This document shows, in pieces, positions 43,067 to 53,029 of a stretch of DNA of 64,000 nt (within the stretch, counting starts at the first letter, position 1; each line of letters opens with the position of its first letter). The notes beneath the pieces were generated by a model. The model did not search any database and was not told where the DNA came from. It was given only the letters and a program-made list of their open reading frames with translations. The stretch lies in the NCBI GenBank assembly GCA_036267255.1, contig DATAWK010000041.1:1-64000 (forward strand). Direction: 5' to 3'. The stretch is from DATAWK01 sp036267255 (GTDB taxonomy: Bacteria > Acidobacteriota > Terriglobia > Terriglobales > Acidobacteriaceae). The translations under genes were made by a program, and so were the position numbers.

Positions 43067-43549
43067 CTATTGGCGGTGGCGACGCATGCGTTCCAGTACC
43101 GTGGGCGGCACCAATCCCTCCACCGAACCACCCAGGTGAAAGACCTGCTTAATCAACCGGGAACTGACGTAGGAATATTTCTCCGCCGGCATCATAAAAA
43201 CGGTTTCCAGCTCTGGAGCCAGGCGGCGATTCATCAGCGCCATCTGGAATTCATACTCATAGTCGCTGATGGCGCGGATGCCGCGCAGCACAGCCTGGGC
43301 GCGCTGCTGGCGGGCAAACTCCACCAGCAGACCGTCAAAGGTCTCGACCGAGACGTTGCCAAACTCCCGCGTTGTTTCGCGCAGCATCTCGACACGCTCG
43401 GAGACAGGAAACAATGGCTGCTTTTCGGAATTGTTGAGAACCGCGACCACGAGATGGTCGAAGATTTTGGAGCCACGCGCGATCAGGTCCAGATGACCAT
43501 TGGTCAACGGATCGAAGCTCCCCGGATAGATGGCGCGCACTGTGTTCAC
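43067..43549 (-). CDS. coaD: pantetheine-phosphate adenylyltransferase
   Basis: A 160-residue enzyme for the penultimate step of CoA synthesis. Signatures are RAIYPGSFDPLTNGHLDLIARG (shown in part, nucleotide-binding T/HxGH) and SRLIKQVFHLGG near the C-terminus; YEYEFQMALMNRRLAP is the middle family motif. A GTG at 43549 is preferred: it gives the usual family N-terminus and length, and the ATG at 43582 would lie only 10 bases beyond the recA terminator. Confidence 0.93.
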   Translation of the reverse strand: MNTVRAIYPGSFDPLTNGHLDLIARGSKIFDHLVVAVLNNSEKQPLFPVSERVEMLRETTREFGNVSVETFDGLLVEFARQQRAQAVLRGIRAISDYEYEFQMALMNRRLAPELETVFMMPAEKYSYVSSRLIKQVFHLGGSVEGLVPPTVLERMRRHRQ

Positions 43550-43592
43550 GACAAATCGCGATTCTACGATTCCATCCCGCATAACGCAATCG

Positions 43593-43628
43593 AGGGCTTC
43601 TGTCGGCTTGATTGCTGACAGAAGCCCT
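43593..43628 (-). terminator. recA terminator
   Basis: AGGGCTTCTGTC and GACAGAAGCCCT form a 12-base perfect stem, extended to 15 with one G-T pair, around a six-base loop. It starts 18 bases beyond the recA stop on the minus strand. The T-run behind it is weak, but the stem is strong. Confidence 0.7.
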
Positions 43629-43645
43629 TGCCTGCGATGCCTTTC

Positions 43646-44728
<1,083 letters not shown>

Positions 44729-44788
44729 CGTTCACTCCAGTAAACCCATTCCAACCTAAGTAGATGTTGGGTGCAGGGTGGGGGATGC

Positions 44789-44844
44789 GGTTCGGGAACC
44801 ACGTTCTTTTTGGGAATGCTTCACGCCGGATTCTAACATCCGGC
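44789..44844 (-). promoter_or_regulatory. dyads in the recA upstream region, possible LexA-type sites
   Basis: GGTTCGGGAACC (44789-44800) is a 12-base palindrome, and GAACCACGTTC (44796-44806) overlaps it as GAAC-N3-GTTC, close to the Gram-positive LexA box GAAC-N4-GTTC. A further inverted repeat GCCGGAT/ATCCGGC lies at 44825-44844. They are 60-115 bases before recA, where an SOS operator would be expected. No lexA gene is present to match against. Confidence 0.35.
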
Positions 44845-44969
44845 AAAGCTGTCGAGTGAAGACCCGCCTCCATCTGCCGATACAAAGGATTGGCCGTGTT
44901 GTTTACGATCGCCGCACACGAATAGAAACTGCGCAACCGGAATCCCTCGCACAACGGAGTTAGCAAGCT

Positions 44970-46697
44970 ATGCCGTACTGGACCTTAAGCCGGAAAATTC
45001 TGTTGATCTGCCTGCTGCTGGTGGCGCTGAACACCACCATCGGCATCGCTTCCTACCTGAGCACCAAGCGGACGGAGCAGGCCATTGGCGTGCTGGTGCA
45101 CGATTCCCTGCCCGGCCTGTACATGGCGGGGCAACTGCAATCCATTGCCAAGGACCAGCGCAACGCCATGCAACTGCATATCGACGTGGTGGACCCCGTT
45201 GCGATGGCGCAACAGGAAACCCTGATCGTCCACGACAACGCTGCCATGTTTCAAATGCGCCAGCAATACGAGAAACTGATCCCCGCCGATCAACCCATCC
45301 TGACGCAACTGGCCTTGAAGCAAGGCGATTTGATGGCCACATGGGAGCAGACCCGTGCCCTTAGCGAAGCTGGCCACAAGCTGGATGCATGGGACATGTA
45401 CAAGACGCGCGTGCTGCCCATTGCCGCCGAACGCCAGGCGCTGGAGAACCAATTGGCCATCAGCGGCCGTAAACGCGGCGAGGGCTGGGCGGAAGATGCA
45501 GTGCGGGCCGTCAGCTTTAGCCAGCATCTCGTTTTTCTGGTTCTGGCGCTGCTCTGCATCGCTGGTATCGGTGTCTCCTTCTGGTTTTCGCGCTCCATCC
45601 GGCGCAGCCTGCAACCGCTGGAATACGCCATGGAGCGGTTGGGAGAAGGAGATTTGTCGCATCGCGTGGAGATTACGACCAGCGATGATCTGGGCCAGAT
45701 GGGAGAAACCCTGAATCGCTCTCTGGCGCGAATTTCGCAGACCCTGGCAAGCGTCATGGGTGGATCGCGGCAGGTGCTCGAAAGCACGGAGAGCATTGCC
45801 ACCATTGCGCAGCAGGCGGCCAGCAGCACTGAAACGCAGAAGCACCAGACCGCGCAGATGGCTGCCACCATGCAGGAAATGGCCGCCACCATCCGCGAGA
45901 TTCGCGACAGCTCCCACCGCGCCGCGGAACGCACCATGGAAGCCGGGGAGGTAGCCCGCAACGGCGGCCTGATCGTCGAAGAAGCTGTGCACGTAATCCG
46001 GTCCGTGGCCGAGTACGCCCATGAGGCCGGAGACAAACTCTCCAGCCTGAACGAACGCTCCGGCCAGATTGGCCACATCACCGGCATGATTGAAGAGATC
46101 GCCTCACAGACCAACCTGCTGGCGCTGAATGCAGCCATTGAGGCCGCTCGTGCCGGGGAACATGGCCGCGGATTTGCCGTGGTTGCCTCGGAGGTCCGCA
46201 AGCTGGCCGAACGTACTGCCCAGGCCACCAGGGAAATTGAGGTAATGGTACAGGCCATCCAGCAGGAGACGCGCATGGCGGCGGCGGCCATGACCTCCAG
46301 CGGAGAAAAAGTGGAGCTGGGTGTGCTGAGCACGCAGCGAGCCGGAGAAACGCTGCGACAGATCATTACCTCTGCCGAGCAGGTCCAGCACATGGTGAGC
46401 CAGATTGCGACGGCAGCCACAGAACAGACCAGCGCTACCGAGGAGATCAACCGCAACATGGATGCCATTGCCAACACCGTGGCGCAGACGGCGGAAGGCT
46501 CGCACCTGTCAGCCACGGCCTGCCAGCGTGTCAATGCTCTGGCGCTGGAACTGGACCGGATGGTTTCACAATTCCGTCTGGAACAGTCTGTGCTGGTGCA
46601 ATCTGCGCAAAATCCAACGATCCGAAAACCGCCGGCTTCCGCTGCGGCGCCGCCGGAAACACGCGGGCAACAGCGTATCTTTGCCTCGCTGGTATAA
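44970..46697 (+). CDS. methyl-accepting chemotaxis protein
   Basis: A 575-residue chemoreceptor. Membrane segments at about residues 8-28 and 187-208 flank a four-helix-type periplasmic sensor, followed by a HAMP domain (RRSLQPLEYAMERLGEGDLS). The signalling domain (280-530) contains the hairpin tip IEEIASQTNLLALNAAIEAA and the methylation helices with AATMQEMAATIREI. The C-terminus has no NWETF-type CheR pentapeptide. No che genes are adjacent, so it feeds a remote chemotaxis cluster. The ligand is unknown. Confidence 0.95.
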   Translation: MPYWTLSRKILLICLLLVALNTTIGIASYLSTKRTEQAIGVLVHDSLPGLYMAGQLQSIAKDQRNAMQLHIDVVDPVAMAQQETLIVHDNAAMFQMRQQYEKLIPADQPILTQLALKQGDLMATWEQTRALSEAGHKLDAWDMYKTRVLPIAAERQALENQLAISGRKRGEGWAEDAVRAVSFSQHLVFLVLALLCIAGIGVSFWFSRSIRRSLQPLEYAMERLGEGDLSHRVEITTSDDLGQMGETLNRSLARISQTLASVMGGSRQVLESTESIATIAQQAASSTETQKHQTAQMAATMQEMAATIREIRDSSHRAAERTMEAGEVARNGGLIVEEAVHVIRSVAEYAHEAGDKLSSLNERSGQIGHITGMIEEIASQTNLLALNAAIEAARAGEHGRGFAVVASEVRKLAERTAQATREIEVMVQAIQQETRMAAAAMTSSGEKVELGVLSTQRAGETLRQIITSAEQVQHMVSQIATAATEQTSATEEINRNMDAIANTVAQTAEGSHLSATACQRVNALALELDRMVSQFRLEQSVLVQSAQNPTIRKPPASAAAPPETRGQQRIFASLV

Positions 46698-46812
46698 ATT
46701 GTTTGCTGATTCAGGTTGCGGCAGGCGTACGGAGCGTCGAACCCTGTCGCATTTTTCAAATCGTGAACAAGCCGGATGACGAAGGCCAATCCGTCGGCCT
46801 ATATTACTTGTC

Positions 46813-47778
46813 ATGGCGCATGCCCGGCATCCTTTCCGGCGTCATTATGCAGCACTCCTGAATGGAGCGTTTCTGCTCGCCGTTGCGGTGGCTTCCGCTT
46901 CGTCCTGGGCCTTCCCTGCAGGCTCGCATTCTCCTGCATCTGCGCCCGCGCCTGCCTCTGCGGCAGAAGCAGCGGAAATCGAATCCCTTTATATGCAACG
47001 CCTGCAAGGCAACCATACTGCCGAAAAGGTGGAAGCCATCTTTCAGCAGCAAGGCTTGCCCACCAACGCCGTTGTTGGAGAAAAAGCCGCGACGGATTTC
47101 ATCGTGCTGCTCGCCGATACGCCAGCGGATTTTCTTGGACGCATGATCGCCGTCGTGCGCGGTGCAGCCGAGGCAGGAACCATATGGCCCGATGCCTATG
47201 TCTTCCTGCACGTCCGGCTCGGCCAGGAAGACATGATCTCCCTTTCCACCACCCAGCGTCTGACCACGCCGGAACTTGGCGCCCAGATTCAGCAGCTTGT
47301 CCAGATGGACCAACTGGCCTACTCCCGTTCCGACGTGAGTCCGAAAAAAGTTGCCCAGTTGGAAGGGCAGGTCGGCTTTGGCATCCAGACCATTCTGCAG
47401 GAGTACGGCATGCCGACCTACACGATGGTTGGTGTTCCCGCCGCGCAGGCCTTCTTCGGTCTGATGAATCACCAGTCCAACCACGTGCTGGATACCGTGT
47501 TGCCCGACCTGCAACAGGTTTTGGAGCAGGGTGAGGGCGATCCGCGCGTCTTCGCCACCTTATTCGACCGCATGCAGATGAATCAGGGCGATGCGCAAAC
47601 CTATGGGACGCAACTGGTCTGCGGCAAGCAGGCCCAGTTGGTTGCCTGGAAAATCTATAGCCCCAAGCATCTGGACCATCGCCGCGCGGCCTATGGCCTG
47701 GAACCGGAGCGATGCTATCTGGACGAACAATTGCACCACGCCCAACCCTGCAACAATCTGGCGCTCAAGAAGGAATAG
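46813..47778 (+). CDS. secreted protein with two DUF6624-like copies
   Basis: A 321-residue exported protein: a positive N-terminus and LLNGAFLLAVAVASASSWA form a signal peptide. Two related units can be aligned: residues 75-140 (QGLPTNAVVGEKAATDFIVL ... PDAYVFLHVRLG) and 205-280 (YGMPTYTMVGVPAAQAFFGL ... FATLFDRMQMNQGDAQTYGT). The second has the DUF6624 ending FDRMQMNQGDAQTYGTQ; the first keeps only the fold-like part. Function unknown. It follows the chemoreceptor after 115 bases. Confidence 0.75.
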   Translation: MAHARHPFRRHYAALLNGAFLLAVAVASASSWAFPAGSHSPASAPAPASAAEAAEIESLYMQRLQGNHTAEKVEAIFQQQGLPTNAVVGEKAATDFIVLLADTPADFLGRMIAVVRGAAEAGTIWPDAYVFLHVRLGQEDMISLSTTQRLTTPELGAQIQQLVQMDQLAYSRSDVSPKKVAQLEGQVGFGIQTILQEYGMPTYTMVGVPAAQAFFGLMNHQSNHVLDTVLPDLQQVLEQGEGDPRVFATLFDRMQMNQGDAQTYGTQLVCGKQAQLVAWKIYSPKHLDHRRAAYGLEPERCYLDEQLHHAQPCNNLALKKE

Positions 47779-47808
47779 ATCGCGCAACCGGCACGCATGC
47801 GCAAGAAA

Positions 47809-48510
47809 CTACTGCCGCGCGATCACACCCAGATCGGTCAGCCCATTCACAAAGAACTGCATAGCCAGCGCCATCAGCAGCAGACCCATGATGCGCACCA
47901 GAATGCGGATTCCCGTTTCTCCCAGCACCTTCTTCACCCGGCCTGCCTTGGCCAATAACCAGTAGCTGGTCAGCGATGTAATCACAATCGCACTGATAAT
48001 CGCGGCCATCTGCCACGGCGTTGGCGCCTGACCCACCAGCACCATCACGCTGGAGATGGCGCCTGGACCAGCCAGCATCGGGATGCCCAGCGGAACCACC
48101 CCGGCATCATCCTTGCTCTCGGCCTCGGCGGCTTCTTCGCTGGATTCCTGCGTGGGCGAGCGCTTGGCCTCCAGCATGTCAATGCCGATCAGCAGCAGCA
48201 CCAGGCCACCGGCAATCTCAAATGCAGGCAGCGTGATGCCGAACATGTGAAAGATCAACCGCCCCGCGACGGCGAATGCGGTCAGCACGATACAGCAGGT
48301 GATGGCTGCCTTGCGCGCCATGCGGCGACGGTGGTCGTCATCGGCATCCGCCGTCACAGCCAGAAATGTCGGGATCGCGGCAAACGGATCGACCAGAAAA
48401 AAGATGGAGCTGAGGGCCAGCACGGAAAACCGCACGTACGTCGAATGCAGTCCCCGCTCCGCCATGCCGGCAGGGTTCGACAACAGCAGATTGGCAATTT
48501 CCAGTCGCAT
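47809..48510 (-). CDS. MarC family membrane protein
   Basis: A 233-residue MarC/UPF0056 protein with six hydrophobic segments. The first has ALSSIFFLVDPFAAIPTFLA, and FEIAGGLVLLLIGIDMLEAKRS and GIPMLAGPGAISSVMVLVGQ are family hallmarks. MarC proteins were once linked to multidrug resistance, but the role is unsettled; amino-acid transport is a suggested one. A charged loop (QESSEEAAEAESKDDAG) is typical. It is divergent from ilvE. Confidence 0.92.
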   Translation of the reverse strand: MRLEIANLLLSNPAGMAERGLHSTYVRFSVLALSSIFFLVDPFAAIPTFLAVTADADDDHRRRMARKAAITCCIVLTAFAVAGRLIFHMFGITLPAFEIAGGLVLLLIGIDMLEAKRSPTQESSEEAAEAESKDDAGVVPLGIPMLAGPGAISSVMVLVGQAPTPWQMAAIISAIVITSLTSYWLLAKAGRVKKVLGETGIRILVRIMGLLLMALAMQFFVNGLTDLGVIARQ

Positions 48511-48599
48511 GGGGCCTCTGCAAGCGGGGAAGAAACGTTTGCTTCTCTATCAATTTATCCCGAAACACCCGCCATTCCAGAAAATCCCTGCTCACAGGC

Positions 48600-48628
48600 A
48601 GGGCATATACCGTTACTGCCGATATAAT
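48600..48628 (+). promoter_or_regulatory. putative ilvE promoter
   Basis: A perfect TATAAT box at 48623-48628 lies 34 bases before the ilvE start, with a weak -35 (AGGGCA, about 48600-48605) 17 bases upstream. The short leader contains AAAGGAG as ribosome site. A small dyad CCTG-CTCA-CAGG precedes it. Confidence 0.5.
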
Positions 48629-48661
48629 CGAAGGTTCACCCGTGAAAGGAGTTTCAATTTC

Positions 48662-49603
48662 ATGCCCATTCAGCCGACGAAAAACATCTGGCACAATGGA
48701 AAGCTCATCCCGTGGGACCAGGCCAATATCCACGTGATGTCTCACGTCGTCCACTACGGGTCCTCGGTGTTTGAGGGTATCCGTTGCTACCAGACAGAGA
48801 CGGGCGCGGCCATCTTCCGCCTGCCGGAGCACATGCAACGGCTGCTGGATTCCGCAAAGATTTATCGCATGGAGCTGCCCTACACGCTGGAGCAGCTGAA
48901 TGCTGCCGTGGTCGATGTCGTGGAGGCCAATGGCGTCACGCCCTGTTACATCCGGCCCATTGCCATTCGCGGCTACGGCGAAATCGGCGTCAGTCCCGTG
49001 GGATCTCCCATTGAAATCTATATCGCCAATTTCCCGTGGGGAAAATATGTCGCTGGCGATGGCGGGGCCGATGTCTGCATCTCCTCCTGGAACCGGCTGG
49101 CTCCCAACACCATGCCGTCCATGGCAAAAGCGGGCGCCAATTATATGAACTCGCAGTTGATCCGCATGGAAGCCGCGGCCAACGGATATTCCGAAGGGAT
49201 TGCCCTCGATGTGAACGGCTATCTGTCGGAGGGTTCCGGCGAGAACCTGTTTATCGTCCGCACTGGCATTCTCTACACCACGCCGCTGGCCAACTCCGTG
49301 CTCTCCGGCATCACGCGCGACGCTATCATCACGCTGGCCCGGGACATGGGCCTGACCGTGGTGGAGCAGGCTCTGCCGCGCGAACTGCTCTATATTGCCG
49401 ACGAAGCCTTCTTTACCGGCACGGCTGCGGAGGTCACACCGCTGCGCTCCGTCGATCGCGTTCTGGTCAAGGACGGCAACACCGGGCCCATCACCAGGCA
49501 ACTGGCTGCGGAGTTTTTCGGCATCACCTCGGGCAAACGCGCAGACCGCTACGGCTGGCTAACGCCGGTCAAAGTGAAAGTCGCCGAGACCGTATCGGCA
49601 TAA
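48662..49603 (+). CDS. ilvE: branched-chain amino acid aminotransferase
   Basis: A 313-residue fold-type IV PLP enzyme for the last step of Leu, Ile and Val synthesis. HYGSSVFEGIRCYQTETG, YIRPIAIRGYGEIGVSP, NYMNSQLIRMEAAANGYSEG (the catalytic Lys lies just before, in MAKAGAN) and FFTGTAAEVTPLRSVDRV are all family features. The ATG at 48662 is chosen for its AAAGGAG site and family N-terminus. A strong terminator follows at 49627-49656. Confidence 0.96.
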   Translation: MPIQPTKNIWHNGKLIPWDQANIHVMSHVVHYGSSVFEGIRCYQTETGAAIFRLPEHMQRLLDSAKIYRMELPYTLEQLNAAVVDVVEANGVTPCYIRPIAIRGYGEIGVSPVGSPIEIYIANFPWGKYVAGDGGADVCISSWNRLAPNTMPSMAKAGANYMNSQLIRMEAAANGYSEGIALDVNGYLSEGSGENLFIVRTGILYTTPLANSVLSGITRDAIITLARDMGLTVVEQALPRELLYIADEAFFTGTAAEVTPLRSVDRVLVKDGNTGPITRQLAAEFFGITSGKRADRYGWLTPVKVKVAETVSA

Positions 49604-49626
49604 GCGCTGTTCCCTGCATCAGAAAC

Positions 49627-49656
49627 AAACGAGGCAGCTTTCGGGCTGCCTCGTTT
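49627..49656. terminator. bidirectional terminator between ilvE and ndh
   Basis: AAACGAGGCAGC and GCTGCCTCGTTT form a perfect 12-base stem with the loop TTTCGG. CCTTTT follows on the plus strand and GTTTCT on the minus strand. It separates convergent genes and can serve both. Confidence 0.85.
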
Positions 49657-49690
49657 CCTTTTGCGCGATTTTCTGCCTTAGCCGCGCAGC

Positions 49691-51103
49691 TCAGTTGCAC
49701 TTGCGCTGGCTCTCCACTACTCCCGGCGATGTCGCATCCAGCGGTTTTTCAGCAGGTTCGTTCTCCGTTCCAATCAAAACATCCCAGCCCGGCAATGTCT
49801 GGCTGCCGGTAATCAACCGCGCTCCACGCGTGAAGGTGAGATACGTCCAGGCCCACTGAAAGAAGACCGCCACGCGATTGCGAAATCCGATCAGAAAATA
49901 AATATGAATGACCAGCCACGTCATCCACGCCGGAAAGCCGCTCCAGTGGCCGTGGAAAGGCCACTTGATGTCGGCCACGGCAGAGTGGCGGCCAATGGTC
50001 GCCATATCTCCCTTGTCAAAGTAATGAAATGGCTTGCGCGGTTTGCCCTCCATACTGGCCAGAATCTCCTGCGCGGCATAATGCCCCATCTGCATGGCTG
50101 GTTGCGCCACACCCGGAACTTGCCGTCCGTCCTGCTCTACATGCGCCAGATCGCCGCAGACAAAAATCTCCGGGTGCCCGGGAGGATTCAGATACGCATC
50201 CACGATCACGCATCCGCGCTTGTCGACCGGCACTCCCAGCATTTTTCCCAGTGGGGACGGCGCCACACCCGCTGCCCACAACGTAGCAACCGATTCGATC
50301 CTGCGGTCCCCAGCTATCACATATCCCGGCTGGATGTCCGTCACATGCGTATTCGTGTAAACCTCGACGCCCAGTTTGTTCAGGGACTCATACGCTTTTT
50401 GCGATAGATCGTCCGGATAGGCGGCCAGGATGCGTGGAGAGCCTTCGATCAAAATGACGCGCGCCTTGGCTGGATCGATATGGCGAAAATCGTGTCGCAT
50501 GTAGACACGGGAAATATCGGAGATCGCGCCCGCCAGCTCCACGCCCGTCGGCCCACCACCGATCACGACAAAATTCAACGGAGGATGGGTTCCTGTCTCC
50601 AGCTTCTGACGCTCGGCCAGCTCAAAGGCCAGCAATACGCGGCGCCGGATTTCAATGGCATCTTCGACCGTCTTCAATCCCGGAGCCAGCGCCGCCCAGT
50701 TTTCATGACCGAAGTAGGAATGCGTCGCTCCCGTAGCGAGAATCAGCGAATCATAATGCCCTTGCGTGGCGCTTTTTAGCTGGATGCAGCGCGCCTCCAC
50801 ATCGATGCCCGTCACCTCATCCATCACCACTTCAATATTCGGCGCCTTGCGCAGAATCGTCCGGATGGGCTGCGCAATGTCCGCCGGTGACAGCACTGCC
50901 AGCGCCACCTGATACAGCAGCGGCTGAAACGTGTGGTGATTTCTACGATCCACCAGCGTCACATCCACCGGCTGGTTCGCCAGTTGCATGGCGGCATTCA
51001 TACCGGCAAAACCACCCCCCACAATAACCACCTTCGGTCGTTTCCCGGTTGCATACGGAACGACAAGCACACGTTCCTTGGGCATAGTCTCGCTCATTTC
51101 CAT
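49691..51103 (-). CDS. ndh: type II NADH dehydrogenase-like FAD oxidoreductase
   Basis: A 470-residue two-dinucleotide-fold flavoprotein. The FAD fold has VVIVGGGFAGMNAAMQLAN, then HHTFQPLLYQVALAVLSPAD, the NAD fold VVIGGGPTGVELAGAISDIS, and IFVCGDLAHVEQDGR for FAD ribityl contact. The C-terminal hydrophobic stretch (WLVIHIYFLIGFRNRVAVFFQW) is a membrane-associating element. It passes electrons from NADH to quinone without pumping protons. Starts at 51103, 51097 or 51085 are all possible. Confidence 0.9.
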   Translation of the reverse strand: MEMSETMPKERVLVVPYATGKRPKVVIVGGGFAGMNAAMQLANQPVDVTLVDRRNHHTFQPLLYQVALAVLSPADIAQPIRTILRKAPNIEVVMDEVTGIDVEARCIQLKSATQGHYDSLILATGATHSYFGHENWAALAPGLKTVEDAIEIRRRVLLAFELAERQKLETGTHPPLNFVVIGGGPTGVELAGAISDISRVYMRHDFRHIDPAKARVILIEGSPRILAAYPDDLSQKAYESLNKLGVEVYTNTHVTDIQPGYVIAGDRRIESVATLWAAGVAPSPLGKMLGVPVDKRGCVIVDAYLNPPGHPEIFVCGDLAHVEQDGRQVPGVAQPAMQMGHYAAQEILASMEGKPRKPFHYFDKGDMATIGRHSAVADIKWPFHGHWSGFPAWMTWLVIHIYFLIGFRNRVAVFFQWAWTYLTFTRGARLITGSQTLPGWDVLIGTENEPAEKPLDATSPGVVESQRKCN

Positions 51104-51257
51104 ACAAGATTAGGATGCTGCATTGCACAGGATGTTCTCAGAATGGGTGCAAATAGATCCGGAAGCAACGGAAAAGCATCCAATCCCCACGCAGACGTCG
51201 TACCATCGGTCTTGCGTGGCCGCCATCCCGGGCCAGTACAATCGGAATACAGAACCC

Positions 51258-52193
51258 ATGAGCACAAACATTCACGACACTGTCATCCTTGGGTCCGGCT
51301 GCGCTGGCCTGACCGCTGCCATCTACGCTGCCCGCGCCAACCTGAAACCCGTTGTACTGGAAGGTCACGAGCCTGGCGGTCAACTTTCCATCACCACGCT
51401 GGTGGAAAATTTTCCCGGCTGGCCCGAAGGCATTCAAGGGCCGCAGTTGATCGAAAACATGAAGGAGCAGGCGACCCGCTTTGGTGCGGAGCTGCGCATG
51501 ACCCACCTGGTCAGCGTGGATTTATCCAAGCGCCCCTACGCGTTGAATCTTGGCAAAGAGACTCTGCACACACGCACCCTGATCATCGCCAGCGGAGCTT
51601 CCGCACGCTGGCTGGGCCTGCCCAGTGAGCAGGTGCTGATTGGCCACGGTGTCAGCAGTTGCGCCACCTGCGACGGATTTTTTTTCAGCGGCAAGGAGAT
51701 TGCCGTCATCGGCGGCGGCGACTCGGCCATGGAAGAAGCCATTTTTCTGACCCGCTTTGCCACTAAAGTCACGCTCATTCATCGCCGCGATCAGTTTCGC
51801 GCCTCGAAGATCATGCTGGATCGCGCTCTGGCGCACGATAAGATTCGCATTCTTACCAATACGGCCGTTGAAGAGGTCCTGGGCGCAGAGCAGAAGGAAG
51901 TCACCGGACTGAAGCTGCGCAACATGGCCACGCAGGAGATCAGCGTTCTGCCCGTCAGCGCCATGTTCCTCGGCATCGGTCACATACCGAACGCCAAAAT
52001 GTTTCACGGCCAGATTGATCTGGATGACGACGGTTATGTGCTCACGCACAACAACGTCTTTACCCGCGTGCCCGGCGTGTACGCCTGTGGTGATGTGCAG
52101 GACCGCCGCTACCGGCAGGCCATCACCGCCGCTGGCTCGGGCTGCATGGCCGCGCTCGAAGTGGAAAAATTCCTTGAAGAGCACGGCCGCTAA
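51258..52193 (+). CDS. trxB: thioredoxin reductase
   Basis: A 311-residue low-molecular-weight thioredoxin reductase. FAD-binding VILGSGCAGLTAAIYAARA, the redox pair CATC (135-138), NADPH-binding VIGGGDSAMEEAIFLTRFA with HRRDQFRA, and the C-terminal GVYACGDVQDRRYRQAITAA are all present. The ATG at 51258 is chosen at the family N-terminus. It is divergent from ndh and starts a run with yggS (10-base gap) and a sodium symporter. Confidence 0.96.
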   Translation: MSTNIHDTVILGSGCAGLTAAIYAARANLKPVVLEGHEPGGQLSITTLVENFPGWPEGIQGPQLIENMKEQATRFGAELRMTHLVSVDLSKRPYALNLGKETLHTRTLIIASGASARWLGLPSEQVLIGHGVSSCATCDGFFFSGKEIAVIGGGDSAMEEAIFLTRFATKVTLIHRRDQFRASKIMLDRALAHDKIRILTNTAVEEVLGAEQKEVTGLKLRNMATQEISVLPVSAMFLGIGHIPNAKMFHGQIDLDDDGYVLTHNNVFTRVPGVYACGDVQDRRYRQAITAAGSGCMAALEVEKFLEEHGR

Positions 52194-52203
52194 CGGCCTT
52201 TCC

Positions 52204-52923
52204 ATGTCGATTGCCGATAACATCGCGCAGGTTCAGCAGCAGATCGCAGCAGCCTGCCGCCGCGCAGGACGTCAACCCGAAGACGTGCAGTTGATGGCCG
52301 TCTCCAAGCTGCATCCGGCCGAGCAAATCGTCGAAGCCTACGCTGCCGGTCAGCGTCTCTTCGGAGAAAATCGTGTGCAGGAGTTTGCCGCCAAGCAGCC
52401 CGCGCTGGCCGCCGCCGGAATTTTCTCCGGCGACGCTCCGGCAAAGTTTCATCTCATCGGCCCTCTGCAATCCAACAAAGCAGCGCGCGCCGCCCAGCTG
52501 CTGGACGCGATTGATTCCGTCGATTCTCTGCGCGTGGCTGAAAAATTGAATCTGGCCGCAGCGAAAGCAGACAAGCCGCTGCCTGTGTTGCTGGAAATCA
52601 AATTAAGCCCTGAGGACTCGAAGCATGGTTTATTACCGGAAAGCCCCGAGTTGACTGCGGTGCTGGAACACGCCTCCGGCTGGCCGCATCTGCGCATTTG
52701 CGGCCTGATGACCGTTCCGCCCTACGCCGACGATCTCGAACAGGTACGGCCTTATTTCCGTCGCCTGTGCCAGTTACGCGACACGCTGGCGCAGCGACAC
52801 GCGCAACTCTCCCTCAACCAGCTTTCGATGGGCATGTCTCACGATTTTTCTGTCGCCATCGAAGAAGGCTCAACCTGCGTGCGTATCGGTACAGCCATCT
52901 TTGGTGCGCGCGAAGCTCTGTAA
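52204..52923 (+). CDS. yggS: YggS/PROSC family PLP homeostasis protein
   Basis: A 239-residue alanine-racemase-fold PLP-binding protein. The PLP lysine is in QLMAVSKLHPAEQIVEA, and RLFGENRVQEFAAKQ, FHLIGPLQSNKAARAA and LSMGMSHDFSVAIEEGSTCVRIGTAIFG (in part) are family signatures. It buffers PLP and influences amino-acid metabolism. It starts 10 bases after trxB on the same strand. Confidence 0.94.
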   Translation: MSIADNIAQVQQQIAAACRRAGRQPEDVQLMAVSKLHPAEQIVEAYAAGQRLFGENRVQEFAAKQPALAAAGIFSGDAPAKFHLIGPLQSNKAARAAQLLDAIDSVDSLRVAEKLNLAAAKADKPLPVLLEIKLSPEDSKHGLLPESPELTAVLEHASGWPHLRICGLMTVPPYADDLEQVRPYFRRLCQLRDTLAQRHAQLSLNQLSMGMSHDFSVAIEEGSTCVRIGTAIFGAREAL

Positions 52924-53029
52924 TCGGAAGCTGCCGCGCGCAGGCGATGCGCATATCCAATCCTGCACTCGTTCAGTACACTGAACGGTTCCACTTCCTT
53001 CATTTACCTTCTCCGTTCAGGTTGGGTGC

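Noticed and set aside
45290..46789. 499-codon open frame on the minus strand
   Set aside because: Antisense to the chemoreceptor gene, rich in Ser and Cys, no family match; a shadow of codon bias.
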